A stretch of DNA of 64,000 nt from Pyrrhosoma nymphula (taxonomy: Eukaryota; Arthropoda; Insecta; Odonata; Coenagrionidae). Of this stretch, positions 38,635 through 50,734 are shown piece by piece. How positions within the stretch are numbered: the stretch's first letter is position 1; every line of letters begins with the position of its first letter. The stretch lies in assembly GCA_963573305.1 (NCBI GenBank), contig OY754327.1:138858855-138922854 (forward strand), given 5' to 3'. The notes under the pieces are model-generated. The model was not told the DNA's origin, did not search any database, and saw nothing but the letters and a program-made list of their open reading frames with translations. The translations under genes were made by a program, and so were the position numbers.

Positions 38635-41175
38635 CCCTTGAACGGCTAGCGTGCCCATATGGGCACAGCTCCAATGGCCTAAAGAATGACGTATAAATTC
38701 CGACCCAAACATTGTACAGCATACTGTATCCGCCAGAAGTAATTACTATGTATCACTTTATTCAATTCATGTGTTTACGGCCAGCATTTATACCAGCAGT
38801 TGACAGTGGAACGATAGGTATTCTTACTCACTCTGCTCGAGGCGGCGAAAGAGGAAATGTCGAAGTGTCTTCGGTAAGTACGATTTTTTCCTTTTTATTT
38901 TTGATACTCTGCTATGTATTTAATCTTATCCTTAAAATGAATATTGTCAAATTTGGTTTACTTTGCCTGCATTGTGATATCTTTCGTATAGGACAAGGAA
39001 TTTGAATTTATTTTTGGGTGATCCCGTTTGGGCACGCTAGCCGGTAGCCGAGGGTGCCTTATTTATCAGATGCTCATTGCTAAAAACATCGTTATGGGGT
39101 GTTATCACATAATTGCGATGTAAAACGCTTTGTTGCTATCAACATTTCATTTTTTTCTTTATGTCATCCGATTTTAACGAGTTCATTATTTTTTGCTTTA
39201 TTTTTAGTAACATTACCATTAATTTTGAGTAAAAAATACACTTTGTACTATTCAACACTTTTATTCATGGTGCTGGCGATTCACTTTGCTAAACTACTCA
39301 GTATGAAGACTATTAGGGTTATTTTCTACCACTGGTATACATACCCAACAATCAGGGGCATGGTGGAGGGGGAAAGGACGTTTGGATGAATACAATGATG
39401 AAGCTGATGGTGAAGCGCTTTGTACCGCATATAAAACTTTGAAACTCTAAAAAGCACATTTTTTTACATTCAAAATGTATATTTGTTACTGTAAATTAGT
39501 GAAGCCTGAAATAGTCGATCGTATTGTGACGCTAGCATTTGTTTTTCAATTACTATAACTTTCGTTACATTTTCTACCTAACTTATTCGATAGAATATGA
39601 AGAATGATAGTAATCAGAATTTGGATTACAAATATTTACCGTGGTCCTCGGGCGCAAACATAAAACAGCTATTTTAATTCCTTCAAGTTGTCATGGTAAT
39701 AAATGAAAATTTTATCACTTGGCACTGAGAGAAAAATCCCTTTTTTTCCAAAACCATTTGATTTTGTGGCAATTGGAATGTTTGACTTGAAAAGTATTTC
39801 CATAAAATTCGTACATCGTCAGATGTTTTTTCCGCGCCTGATTTCCTTTTTTGTCCCTGTTTCAGAGGTCAAACTCTCAACGAAGTTCTCGCTTTTTTAG
39901 AGGATGACGATATCGTTGCCTCACCAAACATCTTAATTGAACCACCAGAGCCTGATATTGAGTCCGATGAGGATAGTGCCGACAAAGATGACGAAAGGGT
40001 ATGAGGGTACTGGAACAGTTCGGGAAAATAGACTACCCAAAAGTATCTCATTGATCGAAAAAAAAACAGCTAGCTAAGCAGCCCCGCGGCTCCCATACGT
40101 TCGCACGGGAGAAAAATGAGAATATTGTTGTCGTTAGATGGAATAACAATTCGGTAGTGACTGTCCTGTCATCTTGCCATGGTGTACACCCACTCATAAG
40201 TGTCATGAGATTCTCACGTGTTGCCTCAAAAATGGTACAAGTTAGGCAGCCAGCAGTGTTCTCTAACTACAATAAATACATGGGCGTAACTGATCTCATG
40301 GATCAAAATATCAACAGGTACAGGATTGGTATCAGAGGAAAAAAATGGTGGTGGTCCATATGAAGCTACCTCCATGATGCTGTTATTGTAAATGCCTGGA
40401 TCTGTAGGAAAAATTCGGGTTCAAATATACCGCAGTTAGCCTTTAGGTGAGAGATTGCACAAGTGTATTTGAAACGAAGATGTAACTTTCCGAAACCTGG
40501 TGGTCGTGTTCGACATTCACTATCTAGTGCAACCAATCATAGAGTGTCTGATGACATAAGGTATGATGGCAGGGATCATCTACTTGTCCCGTGTGATAGA
40601 CGACGATGTGCTAACGAAGAAAGTTCTTCCCGCGCGCGCTCAAAACGTGTTAAATGCGACGTAGGCGTGCCTTCAGTGCAATTTTGATTATCATACTCGG
40701 CAATAGTAAACCAAATTTCTACTATTCAATTACTCTACCAGTAATATGGGACTAATTATGACAATAAATTCATTGATAATGTGCGTTTTCATTCAATAAC
40801 TGTTTCCAAAACTGAGTTTTATACTGTTGTGTTCCTTGGACCGCTCAATGAAAATGTTTGAACCGAACAAATAAGGCATAATGATTAAAACTTACCTCAA
40901 AGTGACAAATAAATGAAGTTTTTTGAGTAAATGCCAAAATATATGCCGTATCACACAATAAAAATGAGAACTATGAAGGTATGAGCGATTTTTCTGCAGA
41001 TTGCAGACCGGTGCACGGAACGGCTAGCGTGCCCATATGGGCACACCCCCTCAAGCAAGAACGAATCAAAAGAATTTAAAAACCAAGTGTTTATCTTAAT
41101 GCTTGGGCAGTAATTAAGCAGTTTTTAATGAAAAACCAAAGAAAGCCTCTGAAAAAAAACTCCGCTGTTAAAGGG
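38635..41175 (+). mobile_element. piggyBac-like element 3, internally deleted
   Basis: A 2.5 kb element flanked by TTAA (38,631-38,634 and 41,176-41,179), with ends CCCTTGAACGGC and the inverse of CCCTTTAACAGC. Palindromes GTGCCCATATGGGCAC lie near both ends (38,651-38,666 and 41,029-41,044). It was inserted into a LINE, and its transposase remnant is at 39,865-40,690. Confidence 0.88.
39865..40690 (+). pseudogene. piggyBac transposase pseudogene with deleted catalytic core (element 3)
   Basis: An acidic N-terminus (LNEVLAFLEDDDIVASPNIL then IEPPEPDIESDEDSADKDDE, 39,868-40,000) is followed almost directly by the region after the catalytic core: GTGTVRENRLPKS, IVVVRWNNNSVVTVLSSCHG, YNKYMGVTDLMDQNINRYRI and IRGKKWWW. 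The several hundred residues between them, which hold the first two catalytic aspartates, are absent. A basic C-terminal part extends to 40,687. It is an internally deleted copy that would depend on another element's transposase. Confidence 0.85.
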
Positions 41176-43425
41176 TTAAAGCACTCATGTGCAATAGAGA
41201 CAGACTACGACATAAATTCATATTAAACAGAATTCCATCCATCTTTAAGGAGTACAAATTTCTTATAAATCAAGCGAAACTTCTCTTATGTAATGCTAGA
41301 AATAATTATTATAATGAATGCTTTGACGGAAAATGGACCGCTAAAACTACATGGAATGAAATTTGATGTCTTGGACTTGGAAAGAGTATTAATAATGCTC
41401 TCATTAATTTTTCCCTCGATGATTTAAATAATCATTTTATCTAATCTGAAATTACAGCTCCAGCAGCTTCTGATGAGTCCTCGACGGTCAACTCCGGCCA
41501 AGTTGAAGTATCCTTATTTGGAATTGATTCTTACACTGATGAATTTAATAGCAACAGGCTATATTTTCCGCATTATAAGCCAGAAATGTTGTTTAACAGA
41601 ATCAAGCAGACCACCTTAGGTGTTGACAACATTTCAATTAAATTTATTAAAAAAGTACAACCTATCATCTGACCAATGATACTTAACATCTACAATTGCT
41701 CATTGTACTATTCCACCTTCCCTGCCTTATGGAAATCTTCTTAAATTCACCCCAAACCGAAAATCTCTAATCCTTCCGATATGTCTCATTTCCGTCCTAT
41801 ATCCATTCTCTGCACACCAACTAAGCCCCTTGAACGAATGGTTTAACATGAAACAGTCAAACATCTCAATTGTAATAACCTACTTGACAGGTATCAATCT
41901 GGATTTTGTGAAGGTTATAGCACCTAATCGGCTTTACTACGAATCACTGACGACATTTGGTTCTCAATGGACAATAAAAGAGTCACCTTGCTGATCCTCT
42001 TTGACTTTTCAAAGGCATTTGACACGGTTAACAATCATATATTACTGACCCATTTGTGTGAAATACATTTTTCATGATCTATACCCTCTTATGGTTTGAG
42101 TCTTATCTCTCTAACAAAAAACAAGCCATTAAAGGTAATAATGCTCAAACATCGTCTTTTGTTAAAGTACCCTGTGGCGTCCCTAAAGGATCGATACTTA
42201 TTCCCCTTTTGTTTACAATTTTTATCAAAACTCTTCCCATGTCATTAACCCACTGTAAATACCATTTGTATGCGGACGACCTGCAAATCTATTATGACTG
42301 CCATCCGACTGATATCCCCGATGCAATTATGAAAGTAAATGAAGACATAACTTCTATCCGTGATAGGGTATCCAAAAATTCCCTAACTCTTAACACTAGC
42401 AAAACAAAAAGCATTATTATCGGCAGGCGTCATCATATAAATTATATAGACTTTGACTAGCTTCCAAAAGTTGTTGTTCAAGGTGTTCATATCAATTACT
42501 CCACTTGTGTTACAAGCCTCGGAATCACGATTGATAGATACCTGTCATGGAAGGAACATATTAAAATAGTCGCAAAAAAAATTCATATCACACTTTACTG
42601 AATTAAGCAATTTAGAGATTTACTGCCGGTAACATTAAGAAAGAACTGGTGTACACACTTCTACTACCACATATAGACTACTGCTCACTTTTTTACTCAG
42701 ATTTCTCTCAGGAATTAAATATGTATTAAACTTCGAAGACTCCAGAACTGTGGTTTACAATTTATATTTAACATTGCCTTCAATGAGCATGTTACTCCAT
42801 TATATAATAATACCCAGTGGTTGAAACTACGTAAAAGAAGGAAACTTCAAAATGCAATATTCATGTATAAACTCATAATAAACAGAGCGCCTTCCAACTT
42901 ATATTAAAATATAATTTTTAATAGTGATAGGGAGAAAAGATTAAGACGAAAAAACTGAGGAACAACATGTCCCTCCTTTCCGTTCCAATATATATGGCAA
43001 ATCCTTCTGTGTGACTTCATGCAAACTATTGAACACACTCCCTGAGCAAGTGAAATCCATTAAGAACTTTGCACAGTTCAAATATAGGGTAACCATGTGG
43101 ATACATTCCCTGCCCGATGAATAAAAACTTAATTTTTTATTTAATATTCAACTAATGTCCTTTTTTTCTTTTTATAACATTGTATTTTGTATATATTTTG
43201 GAATTTTGTTTATGCTCTGGTATTCTGTTAATGTTGTATGTATGTAATGTACTTTTCTAATTATCAAATGATATGAAATTGTAATTTGGTGTAACAAAAA
43301 TAATGTTGGTGATGTTGGAAAAAGCTTGTTATGGCTCGATTGTAACTACTTAATAATTGTTTTTTTATCATGTTCCATGGGAATTATTTTCCCCGAACAA
43401 TAAATATTCTATTATATTCTAAACT

Positions 43426-44940
43426 AGCAGCTATTAGTAGCATAACAGTACATTCAGGACTTAATGCTTGATCTGGATTTTTAACCAATAAACCATCAGT
43501 ACGAAAGCTAAATAATAGCCTAGCCCAGCAAAATGACAAGTAAACCTCAGTCATATATCACATTCACCTAGCAAAGCACTATACTTGAAATTCTCTCCTC
43601 ATAGCATAGAGTAAGAGTTTGATTGCCTATGAAAACTTTTGCCACTTATTGTGTAGAATCCAGCACTCCAGCCATCATACCAATTTGAACTTCACTACAT
43701 TACATTGTGATAAAATAATTCGGGGCTTATTAGTGCTCAAAGTGTAATAAGAAAATGCATGATATTTTCAAAAAAGTTTAACATTTCATCATTGTTGGTG
43801 TTATATGCTGGTTAAAGTAGGTTGAAATGGAAGAGAATTTAAATCCAGTGAGTTTTTACAGATGCAGGCCTCTTTCTCCTTACACAATATTTTTCTTCAT
43901 TTCATCACACGTCCTATCTCTCTTCATCCCATCCATAGAGCCCATTCTTTTTCTTCACCTTCCCTCCTTACCCAACATTTTACCCCACAAAATGACTTCC
44001 AGTATCCCTTTGGCTTTCATTACCTGTTACAACCGCCAACTCTGCCCCCTCCTAATCTCCTCCAGAATTCTACTCTCCCCACCCATCATATCAAGCACGT
44101 CCTTGCCTGTCTTCTTTTCTCCTCCTCACCCATAATTCACATACCAGCAGGCTATTCTTGTTCCCTTTTCTTGGAGTCCATGTTTCTTCATTGCACAATG
44201 CCACACACCATTTGAAACTATGCATGTATTTTCCAGCCTTTACTTTGCATCTTTACACAAGGTTCCTACCACCATCTCCCTCCTATTGCTGAATGCTTCT
44301 TTTGCAAGTGCAATTCTCTTTCTAATGCCCAAGGGTTTTGGAAAGAGTGATTCCAAATCCCAGTAATTGCTGTGCATCAGAAAAGTATATCGGATGTGGT
44401 TACCTCATCCTCTTTTCAGAATCTAAGATTGGGTATATCTTCAATTGCCATGGTGAGAAGGTGATTCTTCACTTTGTAAAGGCCAGCTAACAGCCCTACT
44501 GTAGTTCTCAGTTTCCATCTAATTATGGGAGGTTTGTTTTGGATAAATGGAGTATGGTCAATCAATGAACCTAGGACTTAACTTACCTCTCAAGTTGCTG
44601 GGCTGTAGCCCACCCATGGATCTCAGACTTATTGATTGAAGACATAATGGGTACCATTGGCTCTGGCTAACAAAGATGTAGAATTTGGTTTGATGATTAC
44701 AAAGATGTAGGAACCTGACCTGGTGGAAGACTCGAGAAGACTTCACTAAAAGGACTTAGAGCGTACCTCTTCTACTCCAAAGAATAGTGGTGGCCACAGA
44801 ACCACAAAAGGGGGTCAAAACATAGTGTCATAAAAAAAATTTGGGGGGAGGGGGGGGGGAGAGGTGGAAACCAGGGATTACAGGAAATTTCTGAAGGAGA
44901 TTTAAAAAAAATCAGAAGAAAGTACAGTAGGTACGCCAGG
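43426..44940. other. non-coding intron sequence
   Basis: Includes a CT-rich, low-complexity patch (43,870-44,120) with chance ORFs and a G-rich run at 44,842-44,861. A tRNA-like B-box (GAGTTTGATTGCC near 43,615) hints at another decayed SINE. Confidence 0.35.
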
Positions 44941-44949
44941 TTGATGATG

Positions 44950-45437
44950 CAGAGCAGAAGTTATTCAATCTGAAATTGGAGAGTGAGCAATACCAAGAGC
45001 AGATGCAAGCACAGTTGCAGGATGTTCAGCTGATGCTCTCTGGTGTGGAGTTGGACAAAAGGGAACTCGCTACTCATCTAGAGGAAGAGAGAAGAAGAAT
45101 GGAAGATTTACAGTTCCAGTTTAAGGAAGTTTCCAATGTCAAGATTGATATGGAGGGTCACGATGAGGTCCACCTTGAGAAGATCAAGGAGCTCGAGAAG
45201 GCATAACAGGATGAAAGGAAATGAGCCGAGGAGCTGGAGTTGAACCGGGCATTTGAAATGGAGGAAGAGGAAAACCTGGCTAAGTGAGGGAGGAAGCAGA
45301 GCAGGAACTCAGGGTCAAAGTTGAGGAATTGGGGGTGCAACTGTCACAGAAGGAAGCTGTCCTCGCTGAAAGGGAACAGGTGTAAGAAGCTCCGGAAAAG
45401 GAGATGTCTGCCCTTAGGACAGAGGTTGAAGAACTGA
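44950..45437 (+). pseudogene. CLIP-190/CLIP1-like coiled-coil fragment (intronless)
   Basis: Reads as a heptad-rich coiled coil: QVDDAEQKLFNLKLESEQYQ, then LDKRELATHLEEERRRMEDL, QFQFKEVSNVKIDMEG and KIKELEKA. The REL..HLEEERR.MEDLQF..KE pattern resembles the CAP-Gly linker protein (CLIP) family. In-frame stops follow (about 45,206 and 45,222), then a frameshift and REEAEQELRVKVEELGVQLS. There is no intron, as in a processed copy. It runs straight into copia integrase sequence at about 45,437. The family assignment is tentative because coiled coils resemble one another. Confidence 0.55.
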
Positions 45438-46720
45438 ATAAGTTTGATGCCAGGGCTAAAGAGTGTATATTTCTAGGCTTCATTTGCCATGTGAAAAGTT
45501 ACAGATTGTGGAGTATTTGTAGACAGGGGGTGATTGTTACAGTGTTAAATTTGAGGAAAATGTGTTTCCATTTAAAGTAAGGGGTGAGCAGAACAATATT
45601 TATACTGAGCATCCTTTGTTTGAAATTCTAAATGATGAGTGTGATGTAGAAAATTATGAAGGAACTCATGAAGCTGGAGAAGAAATTGATGAGGTTAATA
45701 CTAACTATGGCATTGAACAGGAAGTAGAAATCCCAGAAACAGGGGCAGTAGTCGTGGGGAGCAACAGTGAAAGTGGTGGACCAAGGAGAAGTTCTAGAGG
45801 TAGAATTTCTAAGGCTCCATGCTAATGTTGTAATTTTGTCCAATGTGGGAAACCTAAAAATGTGCACGAAACTTTGTCAAGTGAGCACTCAGATGAATGG
45901 GAGAAAGCTATGAAATTAAAGATGAAGAGCCTTATGGACCATGATGCTTGGGTAATTGTTAAGAGACCAGAAGTAGAAAATGTAATAGGTTTTATATGGG
46001 TGTTTGCATTGAAACGAAATCAGTATGGTGAAGTTGAAAAATTTAAGGATAGATGAGTAACTCAAGGGTTTCAACAGATTCCTGGAGTTAACTATGGAGA
46101 TATACACAGTCCAGTGATCCATAAGAAAGTCATTAGATTTTTGATGCTAAAACTGTAGAGAAAAATTGGTTTATTGAGCATATTGATGTAATTTCTGCAT
46201 ACTTAAATAGCAAGTTTAAAAGATGATGTGTGCATGGGGCAGCCAGATTATTTTGTGCAGAGGGACTAGGGAAAATATGTGTGAACTTCAGAGGAGCCTT
46301 TATGGTTTGCACCAGTGTGGGAGAGATTGGAATGAATGATGATGACCACCACCTGATGATGTCGCCTATGCGACGAAACCGGTCGACTTGAAATAAAAAT
46401 CTGTGAAAAAAGTACCATATCTTTTTTGAATTCATTAGAATGGATTTTCACAAAGTGAAGCCTGAAACCATCAAGTTTATGTACATACTTCTAGAGTTAG
46501 AGCTAATTACAGGTAAAAGTGATTCATGCTTGTATCTCAACAAAGAAAAGAACTTTTTTGAGGGAGTATATGTTGATGATGTTATTATGATTGGTTTGAA
46601 TGGAAAAGAGATGTAATCTTCTTGATATTTATCTTTTCTATTGACCTTATGAGAGTGGGAATCAACAATGTTTTGTTTCAAAGTTAATTTTTTTTAGGAG
46701 TAAGTCATGATTAAACGTTG
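45438..46720 (+). pseudogene. copia (Ty1-type) integrase C-terminus and reverse transcriptase remnant
   Basis: KFDARAKECIFLGF and VKSYRLW are the end of a copia integrase. A variable linker follows, with PRRSSRGRISKAP. The RT domain begins EWEKAMKLKMKSLMDHDAWV, then VTQGFQQIPGVNYGDIHSPV, YLNSKFK, MGQPDYFVQ and SLYGLHQCGRDWNE. After an 89-bp insertion it resumes FIRMDF, SDSCLYLNKEKNFFEGVYVD and DVIMIG. Several frameshifts and stops. The remainder of RT and RNase H is missing at the junction with the TIR unit at 46,721, and the 3' LTR appears at 56,625. Confidence 0.85.
46338..46426 (+). ncRNA. 89-bp Penelope-type insertion with hammerhead-like fold
   Basis: The insertion splits the copia RT codons for WNE-FIRMDF and is flanked by TGAAT at 46,333-46,337 and 46,427-46,431. 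It contains CTGATGA (46,353-46,359), a perfect 5-bp stem GTCGC/GCGAC with a CTAT loop, GAAAC, and the cleavage-type triplet GTC (46,382-46,384), then an AAATAAAAATC tail. This matches the hammerhead ribozyme core known from Penelope-like elements, with one extra base between CTGATGA and helix II. Helix I pairing is poor, so activity is doubtful. Confidence 0.55.
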
Positions 46721-48129
46721 TAGGGTAAACCGTACAGTTATTGGCCACTTAAGGAAAATTTTGTGTTTGAAGTGCAATAAAAAACAAAAAAATTTAAATT
46801 AAAGTCACTCAACATATTTGAAAACCTCAGTTATTTCCTTTTTAACTACTAAAATATAAATATAGAAATAACTTAGCATAAAAATCATTTAGGACATAAG
46901 AGTAAAACTTTGCCTATTGGTACAGTTATTGGCCATCTCATACGGTTATTGGCCATGTGACTGATAGCATAGAGTAAGGTATGAGAGGGCTAACGCCCAT
47001 GTTCAGGAGCGTCATACGTTTTGACGTAGTTTCGGAACTGTTGCATAGATGTCACTACGGTCGTCGGTTCCTCAGCCGCGCAATTCGAATCCCTTTTCGC
47101 TGCGTCCCATGCGTGTCTCGCTCCGCGTTCATCCCGCAACGAAACCGATAGGACTTGAATTGATAACGGGGGAAGAACTGCTGACGCGTCGGACTGGAGG
47201 ATAGAAGTCGAGAAGCTCCGAGAGCTCAGACAGCTTCGGCAAAGCTCCGAAAAAACGTCAACGTTTGCGGTTGAGTCGTATGTGTAAGAGAATTTTCAGG
47301 TTTAAGCGTTACGTTGAAGGCTTATCTACTATCGCTATAGAGTTTATGGCTCCAGATTACTTGCTTACTTCTTTATCTTGGGTGCTGTTTAGTGGTTTCC
47401 CATTAGTATTTTAATAAAATAATGACTGAAAATGCCATCGATGTTAAATTGTTCCCACTGGTGAAACGGAACTACAGAAGGTTTTCGGTATTTTGAGGAT
47501 ATGAATTCGCTGCCCAACCAATTAGCCAACGTTGCTGACATTACTTTTAATTGTAAAGGTGCAAATGAAATCACGGGAAGATAATATAAATTCCCACAGT
47601 TGGAAACAGGGTTTGATTCCAAACTTTTCGGAATTTATTCTTCGACGTTGTAAACGACTTTGACGAACAATCTACTACAATTTTCAGGTTACAACTTTCT
47701 GATATTGTACATGCGCATGTTTGTCATTCAAAACAATAGAATTGTAGAATATTTTATAATAATTGATAATAGATAATTGTCTAATTTATTCATTAGTACT
47801 CATTTAAACGTTTTCCCGCCCTACTCTGAAGTACTTGAAACATGTTTAACTTGGGTATGGAGGCAAATATTTTTTTGTGATTACGGCGGAATGAATCAAT
47901 ATTTGCATATCCCCCTGCAATCCGACGTAAGGGCATGTGGCAGGGGGTGTAGGGAACCAATAGTAATAGCAAAAGGGGAAAACGTTTAGGGATCTGGATG
48001 GGGAATGGGATGATTGGATGACGTTTATATGTAAATAGTGTTTCTATTATGGTTGTGAATGGTTTGTGGGAAAAATAAGTTTTTAATCACTGTGTTTGAC
48101 AGTCTATCTCTCTAATTTTGTCACTTTTG

Positions 48130-48620
48130 CGTCTGAATCGCAGAGGTAGTATTGAAATAACTTTATACCTGCCGTGACAGTCAGGAACTCAGTCGATTCG
48201 AATGTATCTAATGATCTTAATCTGGCGTGTAATCTTCGAATCATCAGAGATTTACACCCAAGTTCTTCTAAAGCCGCTTGACACTTTTTGATATTTCGTA
48301 GGGATTACTGACGAAGGTCGCTTGCTTACCTATGTATCTTGTTAAATTTACGAATGAAGTCTTTATTTTCTGCATCCCAAATACTAGCGGAGTACTCGAG
48401 GTGCGGTTTTACCAATGAAAAAATGTATTTTTCTTTTACTTTATTCAGCGTTATATATAAAAGCATTTTTTGCCGACTTCCGATTCGCTCACCGCATTTC
48501 AACCCAAAGCTTTGTTTTGATAGGTGAGGGTAAAGCTCACTCCGTACTAAGCCATTGGCGTGAGAAATTCTCACATCCAGGGTAGGGGGGCCAGTTCCTT
48601 TCCCTGGCCACTTGCAATTT
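48130..48620 (-). pseudogene. LINE reverse transcriptase C-terminal fragment
   Basis: Reads ISHANGLVRSELYPHLSKQS, then YIFSLVKPHLEYSASIWDAE, and after a stop ALEELGCKSLMIRRLHARLR. These are the LVKPHLEYAS.VWD and LGW.SLE.RR..ARL blocks near the end of CR1/L2-type LINE proteins. Short and frameshifted. Confidence 0.7.
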
Positions 48621-48639
48621 CCCACGAAGTTATGACAGA

Positions 48640-48760
48640 AAATATCACCGCGAGGATTTTAGGTGGGAGTGGGCAGAGAGGCTTCATTGGGAATCGAACC
48701 CGGGACCACCCGGGCCGCAGCCAAGTGACTTCCGATTTATTCTCCTTTTCATACAAAAAA
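48640..48760 (-). repeat. SINE-like tRNA-derived segment
   Basis: On the minus strand CTTGGCTGCGGCCCGGGTGG is followed by TCCCGGGTTCGATTCCC, a strong B-box (GGTTCGATTCC). The A-box is not clear, so it is a truncated or divergent tRNA-derived repeat adjoining the LINE fragment. Confidence 0.5.
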
Positions 48761-48936
48761 CGTTCAACAGCAGCTGTCGGTGGTAGGCTAAAACTATTAG
48801 TGGCGTCTAAAAATTTGTCTCATTTCCCATTTTTAGTAGGTACATACCCATTTGTTTGTCTTTGGAATCGTTATCAGGTATTTCTTTTAAATGTTACTCA
48901 TTGAGCTTGGAAGGAACCACCCGATCGTCCTTCTTC

Positions 48937-49920
48937 TTAATGACGCTCATAATTCTCAGCCCTTCCCGAAGCAGCTCTATAACTTGAGCATTTTTTTTTA
49001 TCCAAGCAGAAATCACTAGAGCTTTTTGAGTAAGCTTTGGTGTTTAAGGCATCGAATAAATTATTTATTGTCTCTATAAAATCAGCAGTTGGAAGTGCTG
49101 ATGGACGTTTTAACTCTCCAGTGGAGTGGCTTATGCGAATAGCAGCTGAAATGGAATAGCTGAATATTTGAGTAGCCAGCTTAACAGACATTTTCTGGAA
49201 AGATTTGGGCCAAATGTGTGCACTAGTCAGTTTCCACAGAGCTCTAGTTGTCGAGCTGGATGTATCGCTCTGATAAACCTGGCGTATATTTCAAAGGAAA
49301 CGGTCTTTCCTTCCAGAACAAAATCACTATTCAGGAAGTTATTTCTCAAATACTTCAAAGACAAAGACTCTCAAAGATGAAGAACATCAAAAATGCAATA
49401 AATTTTATTTTCATTAATCTGAAAATAAGGTTTTTCGACTGAAACCCCCATCTCTTTAATTGCTTTTCTATTGGTGCTGGCTTGGTCGCAAATGAATCCT
49501 CTGGGATGCAGGCCTACCATTAACAACTTTTCAATCAAGGACAATAAGAGTTTCCGTATATTGGAGCTAATGAGCCCATGCTCAGAAATAAAGTACCCTA
49601 CAGGCAACTTCCAGTTTTGATGAATACCTCTGATGAGGAACACGGATGCATACTTTCCCACTTGTTTCTTCCTACCCAGATGCCCTAAATATTCAAAACC
49701 GTCAATCATGTCCAGGGAATTTGAATATTCTAAATTTTCCATCAGGGACATCTCGTCAAATAAAATTACGCATTCTTTGCTAACATCCGACATTACGGAG
49801 ACTTTGAGCTTCAGCTGACGGAAAAGAGAGTCGTTAAATCCCGTCAAATATCGTGATGTTCCGATCCACTTCCTCACTGTTGATACAGCGGGAATACCAG
49901 AATTTTAATGTTAGAAAAGA
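48937..49920 (-). pseudogene. P-element-type (THAP9-like) transposase, central part
   Basis: Begins GIPAVSTVRKWIG (about 49,905), then KECVILFDEMSLMENLEYSN, VFLIRGIHQNWKLPVGYF, GFICDQASTNRKAIKEMGVS and FDVLHL. These blocks are characteristic of the P transposase catalytic domain, with acidic residues in FDEM, CDQ and FDVLHL. After a stop at 49,371 and frameshifts it resumes with KSLSLKYLRNNFLNSDFVLE and, at 49,191-48,940, MSVKLATQIFSYSISAAIRI and TADFIETINNLFDALNTKAY. The C-terminal part is replaced by other repeats. The family's N-terminal THAP finger was not recognised. Non-functional. Confidence 0.85.
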
Positions 49921-50734
49921 TGGATTTTACGGTTCTCACTATTTTGTTAAAATAGGTCCCTTATTAGTTACAAGCTCAATGTCATAAAATTTAGATCCAG
50001 GAGCTAAGATCATGAAAGGTGAAAATTTCGTGGTTTTGACTACAATAATAACGAATTTATGAGTTTTGGTCAGCGTTTTTCGATTTCAGGCTCTATACGT
50101 CGGGGTCGAGACCAATAGGAGAGTACTTACCCGACCTGGAACCTTCCCACCCATAATCCCGAATTCCTGTCACAATCCCCCTCCTCCCCTTGTAACTCAC
50201 AACCTCAAGAAACTGAAACGGTCATCGATTTGATCCGACTGAGCAACAACCTTCCCTTTTACAATGACCGGATGCTTGATTTTGCAGTGACTCGGCTCTT
50301 TAAGTGCCTCGGTTATTTGTAAGCCAGTAACTTGTTTCCATGTATATTTTCTTACAATACAAAGGCATGGTCGGCACGACTGATAGTTCCTCATTGTACT
50401 TTAAAAGAATTCACGAAAATGGTTCGAAGTTTATTTTGGAAGGCACCATAAAAACGGCAGATTTAAAGAGAAAAATTGCACTTAAAATTTGCCATATGAA
50501 GTTTGTTGTAGTATTCCGGGTTAGTAAAGAGTGCTAGTGATAGTGACCAAGGATGTGATCCATTTAAAAAGTTATCGTTTTCATTCTCACTGGAAAGGCG
50601 CAACATTATCGGGTCGGTAGATCGAGATTGGAGGAACAAAATGGTCTTTTGAACTATTTGGGACATCGTTTGTAAGATAGAAAACCAGCATTGGTGGAAA
50701 TTTAGCCGGTGTATCCTCCATGCAAGCACGGAAA

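Larger units (their letters stand above)
38518..43425 (+). pseudogene. LINE reverse transcriptase, split by piggyBac element 3
   Basis: Left piece 38,518-38,634 encodes FNDYMHTLLDGHAPLKTI and PAPWITNEI, the linker after the endonuclease domain of jockey/CR1-type LINEs. The right piece from 41,180 continues KALMCNRDRLRHKFILNRIP, then DMSHFRPISILC, LLILFDFSKAFDTVNNHILL, the CGVPKGSILIPLLF block and KYHLYADDLQIYYD with the catalytic YADD. The 3' end is an AATAAATATTCTATTATATTCT-type tail near 43,425. The frame is broken by several stops. Removing the piggyBac and one TTAA restores the reading frame across the junction. Confidence 0.85.

Noticed and set aside
43862..44215. 117-residue CT-rich ORF
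   Set aside because: Pyrimidine-rich low-complexity sequence gives long chance frames without a domain.
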